Shown: in pieces, positions 56,633 through 64,000 of the stretch
How positions within the stretch are numbered: the first letter of the stretch is position 1
Layout: each line of letters begins with the position of its first letter
DNA from: Cristatella mucedo
Taxonomy: Eukaryota > Bryozoa > Phylactolaemata > Cristatellidae
DNA length: 64,000 nucleotides
Assembly: GCA_009760855.2 (NCBI GenBank)
Contig: WPIO01000122.1
Coordinates: forward strand, 1,019,501-1,083,500
Reading direction: 5' to 3'
Translations under genes and position numbers: made by a program
Notes under the pieces: generated by a model
Seen by the model: only the letters and a program-made list of their open reading frames with translations
Told to the model about the DNA's origin: nothing
Database searches by the model: none

Positions 56633-57890
56633 TACTATGGCGCCAACGCATGGCCTAAATTCGCATCATTCCGCTATAATTAGGTTAAAATCGACCTGAA
56701 GTTGGCATTGACGAGCTCAAATGTCGAGAGAAGGTTGCCTTACACCTTCGATTGTATTTATCTACTAAATTTCTTACCATTACGCACTGGGGCACTAGTG
56801 CAAATGAGCTACAAAGACGAAGGCCTGTACCCCAATCCACGTTTGGTCGCCTTGAATCAATCACAAATCGGTTGCTCAACTAGTTTGAAATACAAAACTG
56901 CGAACTATTTCAGGTGCACTTAGAAACGTTCGTGCAATAACGCTCGCTAGTTCTCACGAAGTCCACTGCAATTGATTGCATCAGCCCGGGCTAACACTGC
57001 AATCCACTACAATCAGCTTCTTTTTCATCGATTGCCTATCACACCGTGGAAAATGTACTCAAGATTCCACGTGCGTTGCCACGGGCGTTCTCGTGCAATT
57101 CACTGCAACTGCCCAGGGAAATGTCACAATGTACTGCAATCCATAGCAAAACGAGTAGAAAAAGCATTGCCCTTAGCTCAATTTTGAATTGCCTGTTAAG
57201 GCCCACTGTTTAGTATGCACGCCCACGTAAATTTAACAACTCGTTCGTCCGGTCACTCTACCAGCATTCGGGAATCGTTTGAAATGGCCGGGGCAAATAC
57301 CACAATCGACTCTAATTCACTGCAAATCTTCCTAAAATAGTCAACATGAGGGTTTAATTTGCATTGCATATTAGAGTTACTCGGTTTAATGTTTACCCCC
57401 AAAATTTGAACGAGTGGTGATTGCCAGTTCCCATGCGATGCAATGCAATGAACAGCAAGGCTCAGTCCCTTGTAACAATCAACGTCAATGTACTTCCATC
57501 CGTCGCAAAGCGACCAGACCTAGTAAACTAGCAGCTCTAATTATAACTGCACCTTACTCTACTCTTAGGTTAATGTGTACTTCCCCAATTTTACTACAGT
57601 TGCCTCGACGATTCTGCAGCGATAAATTGCAGTCGACTGCAATGGCACTGACCATTGAGGTAATCCACAGCATTCTGCTACAAAATGCCCCGAAGTTGGT
57701 TTCTCAATGCATCAATTTTTACTGGATATTACAAGGCACTCTGTTTAAAGTGCAGGCACATCATTTTAATCAATTTTGCTCATACTATCTCAAGCAATGC
57801 TTGGCAATCGACGGCAACTGCCATGTTAAATACGGCAATCAATTATGATCGATCTAAAATTACCGGAAAGGGACCGGGCCAGGCTTAAAC
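56520..57890. repeat. Family U repeat, copy 2, left part
   Basis: 56,520-56,925 aligns with 33,750-34,150. The following part is rich in gcaatgcaatgaac/ttgcagtcgactgc words. No coding sequence. Confidence 0.6.
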
Positions 57891-57899
57891 TTTTCTTTC

Positions 57900-58180
57900 G
57901 CATCACGGCGCTCTGTATTTAATGTAAAAACACATTTTTGAACTAACCACACACATAAAATTGAGAACAGTGAATCACAACTAACAGCAATAACCAGGCC
58001 AGGGGATACAGACATTCCCGTAGACATTTTACCCCGGGCATTTCCCCCTGGGGTAGGGTATTTTTCCCTCCCGTATGAAAATGAAAACATATAAACTGTC
58101 ATCTTTATATATCTTGCAAAAATATTATATTATATAAATATATACAATATATAACATTTTCCTATCGTAGCCATTAGAAA
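57900..58180. other. AT-rich segment with CCCGGG/CCCTGGGG box
   Basis: 58,020-58,065 (ttttaccccgggcatttccc) resembles, in reverse complement, 59,188-59,300; see findings. Otherwise unremarkable. Confidence 0.35.
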
Positions 58181-58352
58181 TGCGTTTGTTGGGGCCCCGC
58201 TTTTTGGCAGACCACCGAGTGCAAGTTCAGAGCTGTGCCCTTGATGACCAGCAGCAGATGCTGTCGGCAGCAGCCGCGAGGGCATAGCAGTATCCTCGGC
58301 CGCTGCCGACGCCCCTCCCGACATTTGCGGCGCCGGCTATCGCCCGTCCAAA

Positions 58353-58500
58353 CCTCAACACCGCCACTGCAGCAGTCGTTGCTGCTACCGCCGACGCTGA
58401 CGCCGCGCTGGCCGTGCTGCCTCCGTCGGTCGTGCCATTGAATCGTCACTTGTACTGCATTGGTTTTATTTCAATAGAGCGCTAACCTCATTTGATTATG

Positions 58501-58563
<63 letters not shown>

Positions 58564-58745
58564 ATACAAACCTCACCGCCGCCTCGGCCTCCGCCGCTGT
58601 CGTTGCTGCACCGAGCGTCGACCGCAGCCGCCGACGCCACAATGGCCACACTGCCTCCCTCAGTCGCACAATTGAGTCACTGCTTATACTGAGTTGATTT
58701 TATTTCAATAGAGCGTGAACTTTATTTCATCATGCATATATACGC
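58353..58745. repeat. About 215-bp tandem duplication around a (TA)n tract
   Basis: Units starting aaacctca at about 58,353 and 58,567 share a GCC/CTG-rich block, then 'ttttatttcaatagagcg' and a TA-rich end. The first unit ends in a perfect TA run (58,497-58,561). Possible Ala-rich frames look like composition effects. Confidence 0.7.
58497..58561. repeat. (TA)n microsatellite
   Basis: About 30 TA units. Confidence 0.95.
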
Positions 58746-58756
58746 ACAAACATGTA

Positions 58757-59035
58757 GGGGCGCGCGATGGCGGCGCGATGAAGAGCGAAGCCCCCACAAG
58801 CGTTGTCGACGACGGCTGTTTTATACGATCTAGCTGCCGTCGTGCGTGCTGCTCCGGAGCACGAGGTGTTAAGAAAGAGAAGAGAGTGGATAGCGTGCGT
58901 GCAGGCCGACGCACACGCAGAAAGTGAATTGGACGGCAAGGAACGAGTCACGTGCCGGCAAGGAGCGCTCCCGTTGGGCGGACAGAACGTCAGCTGGGGG
59001 CGGAACCACGTGGCGGCGATCGCACGCCCACAAAC
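58757..59035 (+). repeat. Family G dispersed GC-rich repeat, copy 3
   Basis: Begins gggGCGCGCGATGGCGGCGC, has GAAGCCCCCACAAGCG, GACGACGGCTG, an aagaagagaga block, and ends around cgatcgcacgccc before a microsatellite. Confidence 0.65.
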
Positions 59036-59043
59036 ACACACAC

Positions 59044-59152
<109 letters not shown>

Positions 59153-59164
59153 TGTATTCTTAGT

Positions 59165-60420
59165 TATACACTCATCAAGTTTGGGGTAAATGTCCAACCC
59201 CGAGGAGAAAATGTCCGGAAAATGTTCTAAGGTCGACCAGAGAGGAAATTTCCGGGGTGAACTGTCCTACAACCATGGCCAGGGCCATTACCCGAACCGA
59301 CTTCAAAATGAAGAGAAATTCCCAGAGCTATGTACCAATTGTCACTGCATACAGCGCTTGGCTGTGTCCAAAGTGAAACCACGACATTTAAAAGCTGCAT
59401 TGCATTCGGTACACTTTCAATGCAGATTAATTTCATATATCCAACCTGTTGGAACTTAGCAAACTTTATTTGTGCTTGTATTGTGGAAAGCCGGAGAGGG
59501 TTGCTGTACTTGCCTCCGTTAATTTTGCAGCTAAATTGCACGAGTGTGCGTATGCATAATGACATGAAATTCGGCGGATACATAAAAGCGAAGGTGCACT
59601 GCAACGTTCTCGGAACGTTGAATGTCGTAAACGACAGTTTTCTGTCAACTCTAGCCTAATTAGAGGGACTTAGGGTAAATGTTCAAACACCAATAGTACA
59701 GTGCGCACACAGCGAGACGGTAGCAATTCTAAATAGTCGATGGCCCTGGGAAATCATGTGCAGACGTGTAATTACATGCATCGGTAACCGTGACGCGAGA
59801 CATCTTTAGTGTAATGTAGTCATGCTATTGTTGCTTGAGGTTCAATGAGATCTGTATTTTAGGACTGACCGGTAGGTTCAATTCGGCGTTGAGGGGAAAG
59901 CAGCACCAGAGTTATACGACGACTTACCATGTCCATCGCAACCTACTCTAACTAAGCTAAAATTAAAAATACCTTGTTTTAGCCTATCTCATATTTTGAT
60001 TGAATATTACAGTGTATCTATGATTGTATGTTTCCACAAAATTTCATGTTTATGTGCTGACGGAAACTCATTTAAATGAGCTGCAAATGAGAGTAGCTGT
60101 TCAAAGCACTTCTTAACGTGCCGCGAAATGTGGCTGTGGGCGAATGTACTTTTAACCCATTGCGAGCCTTAACCATATAAAATACATAGTAATCGACCGC
60201 AATGACCCGTGACAGAAAGGCCATCTATGACGGTCTGCTTTAATACGACACAAAGCTGGAGTGAGAAAATCATACTTGTCATGGGTATTACAGCGTGGTG
60301 ATACTTAAATTGCAACAACATCCTTATAGCCAATAACATTAGCCCATTCAAGGCAATGCATGGCAATCGACGTATGTGGCCTGGTAAAGCAGGAATCTAA
60401 TAAAGTTCGTCGAGAATAGA
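59165..60420. repeat. Family U repeat, copy 2, right part
   Basis: 59,540-59,700 aligns with 36,430-36,600 and 63,400-63,570 ('catgaaattcggcggatacataaa', 'cctaattagag'). Probably the continuation of 56,520-57,890 across an inserted 1.3-kb block. Confidence 0.6.
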
Positions 60421-60554
60421 CCAAAATATGCTGGGTGACGCTCCAATTTAGGCAACATCAGCGCCACAGGAACGTCTGCTTACTTTTACCCGCATAGCAC
60501 TTTAAAATTTGAGAATGTAAACACGGCGAATAAAGCATTTCTGAATCACCAAGT

Positions 60555-61450
60555 GATTTCAGAAATAGAAAAAGCGAAAGCTCAAAATCAGCTCTGCCAG
60601 CATATCACCAGCGGCGTCTGTGCGAAATCTAGCTTCCGTGTTCCAAAGTGACCTTTTATTAGATGACCACATCAGCTCCACTGTCAAGCCAGCCTACTTT
60701 CAACATCATAACATTGCAAAAATTAGAGATTGTTTAGACAGGTATACCACATCCAAGTTGGCCAATGCATTTGTGGCAGTCTGTCTTGACTTCTGTAATT
60801 TACTGCTCGCTTGTCTACGGGCCTGTGCAATCAGGAGCTTACTGTTGGCGAAAACTTCTGCAGCTAGGCTTGTCTGTCGTGAGCTCCGTAGCTGCGACTG
60901 CACACAAATTCTCTCCGACCGGATCTCGGCTTTCAGTCGAGCGAGGCATCAACCTCAAAGTTTTTCCACTCACTTTCAGAGCCCTTAATTGTTTTGCTCC
61001 AGCCTATCTATTATATTTACATTTACAGGCTACGCATCGTAAGACCCACTTTTCAGAATGTAATTGCTTACCTATCCCTTATACAAACCTCAAATCCTTT
61101 GGATGCCACGTCTTAAGTTCCCATGCTCCCAAAGCCTAGAAATCACTTCTAACTAGGGTCACGACTTTCCCTAACTTGAGCTCATTTAAAAGGAAACTAA
61201 TAACGTTTTTATTTATGACAGAATTCGTCAATTCCACGCTGTTTGTCCTTTATGTGTTAATGCGTAGTGACACTGTACATACTGCCACTAACCATATAGG
61301 CAATGTGACCATGTGCATGTCATCTCTACATGCTTGTTGTCATGGAGCATGCTCCCTCTAACCATTCGATCATGCTTTCTTCGCAGAAAATAAAAAATGC
61401 CAAGCTTAAGTTCTCCGAGTGTCCTATATTCAATGTATTATTATTACTAC
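60555..61450 (+). mobile_element. LINE copy (main family), degraded
   Basis: From SASISPAASVRNL-like sequence through [19 protein letters not shown] (60,640-60,710), the CRELRSCD segment and SFGCHVLSSHAPKA, to the 3' UTR and weak stem-loop plus (TTA)n at about 61,440. Confidence 0.8.
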
Positions 61451-61654
61451 TATTCTTCTAGTTGCTGTATACTCTAAATCGGGTGCACCCCAGAAATGCT
61501 ATCGGTTGCTGCTTGCTCTCGGTAACTGCATTGAAATGAAAGTAAACCGCCCTTGCCATTACACCAATCATCTGTTCCGTCATACATCGAGAGCTCAGAG
61601 GCAGTGCAAATATAAAGTATTACATCAAACTTTCAAAGTGCAATACTGTTAACT

Positions 61655-61960
61655 GATTCTGAAGGGTTAGTTAAATTTTTGGCTATGCATGGCAATCGAT
61701 TGCTAATGCTCGGGCTGATGCAGCGATTCATTACAATCTCTAAAAAATCGTCCACAAATTTGCCATGGAAAGTTGTACGGCTCACTGCTTAATTGCACAG
61801 GTAATTTTGTGTTTACAGATATTCCAAAATCTCCATTTTATTTCGCACGTTAATTGTTGGGCATTGGCAAGCTTTGGACAAACTGTGCTCTTCTAATGTG
61901 GCATTGCTCAGCTTTAGGGTAATTTCAATTTCTTGCAATCACTTTAGAGTCTAAGTACTC
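61655..61960. repeat. Family U-like fragment
   Basis: Words such as gcatggcaatcgattgctaatgc and ttcattacaatctc resemble family U; too diverged to align by eye in full. Confidence 0.35.
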
Positions 61961-61979
61961 TATTAAAGTCAGCTAAAGA

Positions 61980-62670
61980 TGGTCTTAGGCTTCACCACAT
62001 GCTCGAAGTTTAGGTGTCGTTTTCGACAGCTGCATGCGTTTTAAAAGATTTATTCAGGAGACTGCTTCTACAGCTAGCCACCACGTCCGATCGCTATCTA
62101 AGTATATGAGCAGTCTTCCACAGTAGCTTGCAAACAATTTACTGGCACCTTATATCTGTCTCGGCTTGATTGTTGTAGTTCCCTTTAGGCCGGGCATAAG
62201 AAAGAAAAGAAAGAAACCAAAGAAAGCAACTAGGCCACTGCAGCAGGCCATGAATGTGGCTGCATAGCTAGTTTTAAATTCCCAGAGGTTTAATGACGCG
62301 TATCCCGTGCTAAAGGAGCTAGGATGGCTGCCAGTTGATCCACGGATACAGACCTAAGTTCTGACGCTGACGCACAAGGCCTGCCACTGCTAGGCTCCGA
62401 GGTACCTAGCTGAACAGTTGCATAGTTTCAGCCTCCTCGTGCTACCAGGTCCTGTATGGACAATAAATAAGCTGCTTCATCCCTCAGCTTAAAGACAGTT
62501 AGCAACAGAAGTTTTAGCTCTGCAGGTCCTAGGCTGGGGAACTCGCTTCTAAGATATTCACGCAAGGACAACTACTTTCCTGCTGCCGACTATGGCTCAC
62601 TCTTTCAGCTGTCCTGAGCTGCTACTTCCATGCTACTCAGTACCTCAATTGCTCTCCTTTGTCTGCTATG
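61980..62670 (+). mobile_element. Second LINE type, RT 3' remnant
   Basis: Starts with LGVVFDS (RT thumb motif, about 62,010), then a lost SRLDYCNS-like region, ELGWLPVD, and RSFSSAGPRLGNSL. Matches 5,400-5,830. No (TTA)n hairpin tail. Confidence 0.6.
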
Positions 62671-62689
62671 CTTCACTCTATTTCTTTTT

Positions 62690-64000
62690 TTGCACGCGGT
62701 GAAGTTTGTTGGCTTGCGTACCGAAAGCGGCTAGCGTTGTGAGTTGGCTATACACAACTCTCCAGTGTAACACCCACAGTCTTTGTGGGGTTACACACAG
62801 AGATACATTACAATGTGCTCTCGCAAGTAGAGCCTCTCGTGGTGGATGTTGGTGGATTGCAGACTGGGAACGTGCCGTTGAAATCAATTGCAGTGCATTG
62901 CTTGAGAATACATGCACATGACATAAAATTGCCGGCGTGAACTTTAATTAGGTCTCTATAGGCAGTCTAAATTAGAGCTTCTAGTTGACGATTTCAGGAT
63001 TGTTTGCAGTGGATTAGAGTGGATTGGGGTATTTGCACAGGCCTCTACGGGCGATTGGTTCCCATTGCAAGAGTTACTGAGCATAACTTTCTGAATTTAT
63101 GTATGTGCCCACACAACACTGTGTGCTTTAAGGCGAAATACAACTGGTTAGGCGAAATGTATTTCCCGTCGTTTTGCGATGAATTCTGCGGATTGGAGTG
63201 AATAGCAGTATTTCCCTGTGCCATTGCAGTCGCTTGCAGGGCATTGCACGAGAACCTTACACTTCAATCTTAGCACAGTTTAATATTTCAAGCTTATTGA
63301 AAGGTTTGAGCAGGTCATATGTAGTAGATTCGAGGCGACCTAAAATCGATTGCTGAGGATTTATTTACAGGCCTCTGCTTGTGCACCTCATTTGCTCGTG
63401 TTCGTGTACGCAATGGCATGAAGTTTGGTGGATACATAAAATCAAGGATGCGCTACGGTATTCACTCGAAATTTGAGCTCGGCAATGCCAACGTGTTGTT
63501 GATCGATGTCAACCTAATTAGAGCGGCTGGTGGCGAATAAGGTGGGTTGGGGTAATTCATTGACCCAACACCGTAGGATGAGCTACAGGTTACAGATTGA
63601 TGCTTAAGGACAAAAATCAATCAAGGGGGCACACAACTGGGCTTATGCGTACGAATATTTTCGCTGCCAATGCCAACTTTTCCCCTAATTACGACCTGAA
63701 CCCAATATATTAAGGGAGCAACGATAGCCGACTTAGTCCCACCCACAGGGCTACGTTTGAATGCTGGAGGCTGGTTAATAAATGCTGAGAGAATCCACCA
63801 AGCTCACCACACGGATATCATTAACGTGGGAGGCTGATAACGAAATAGTGCTAAGGGCCACCAAGCTCACACCAGAGAATATGCTTAGGGCGTGAGCGCC
63901 TAGACAATTTGTGGTATAGTGAGTTTCGCTAAATAAAACTAGTGCAGAGCGTCAGATATCCATACTCGGAGGATACATGGTCTAGTAATAGTCTCACATA
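62690..64000. repeat. Family U repeat, copy 3 (runs off the window)
   Basis: 62,940-64,000 aligns with 35,985-37,130. The end at 63,960-64,000 corresponds to 37,000-37,045, so the element continues beyond the window. Confidence 0.7.

Overview
The window reads as nuclear DNA of an invertebrate animal. It has split exons with GT..AG boundaries, extracellular EGF and fucolectin (FTP) domains, a PUF60-type splicing factor, tRNA-derived SINEs, many non-LTR retrotransposons with a trinucleotide tail, a Ty1/copia element, a hAT remnant, a Polinton-type polymerase fragment and long CT, CA and TA microsatellites. There are no operons, ribosome binding sites or CRISPR arrays. The phylum cannot be fixed from sequence alone; a marine invertebrate is a guess.

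Two host genes are visible. (1) On the minus strand, six exons between 32,046 and 686 join in one consistent chain (all internal introns phase 1). They predict a secreted protein of about 382 residues: signal peptide, EGF-like repeat, FTP lectin domain split over two 77-codon exons, a second Cys-rich EGF-like segment, and a fibronectin-III-like domain. Its introns are filled with mobile elements. (2) On the plus strand, two exons near 51.2-52.2 kb encode the linker between the RNA-recognition motifs and the C-terminal UHM domain of a PUF60/half-pint-like splicing factor. The second of these exons is split by a SINE with an 8-bp direct repeat, which makes this copy disrupted, polymorphic or respliced.

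The rest is mostly transposons. One CR1/L2/Rex1-like LINE family supplies about 25-30 5'-truncated copies in both orientations, the best at 26.64-27.85 kb and 37.84-38.70 kb (minus). Its 3' end is a conserved stem-loop followed by (TTA)n. The same stem-loop ends a tRNA-derived SINE (SINE-A), as expected if the SINE uses the LINE enzyme. A second tRNA-like SINE (SINE-B) and a second, older LINE type are also present. A 3.9-kb copia element (10,269-14,160) with identical 399-bp LTRs and a TGCTG target duplication sits inside a LINE tail; its gag-pol is frameshifted and lacks the polymerase core and RNase H. Two solo LTRs, each with a 5-bp target duplication, are nested in a SINE (40.9 kb) and in a LINE (54.3 kb).

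The right half (33-37 kb and 56-64 kb) holds at least three copies of a large, mostly non-coding repeat family that I cannot assign ('family U'), one copy next to a Polinton/Maverick-like family-B DNA polymerase fragment. A GC-rich dispersed repeat ('family G') occurs at 33.0, 44.2 and 58.8 kb. A segmental duplication links 29.9-32.4 kb with 49.4-52.8 kb; each copy carries exons of a different gene at the corresponding place. The segments 39.0-40.7, 41.6-42.05, 42.2-43.95, 44.4-46.7 and 47.3-48.15 kb are AT-rich with nothing recognisable.
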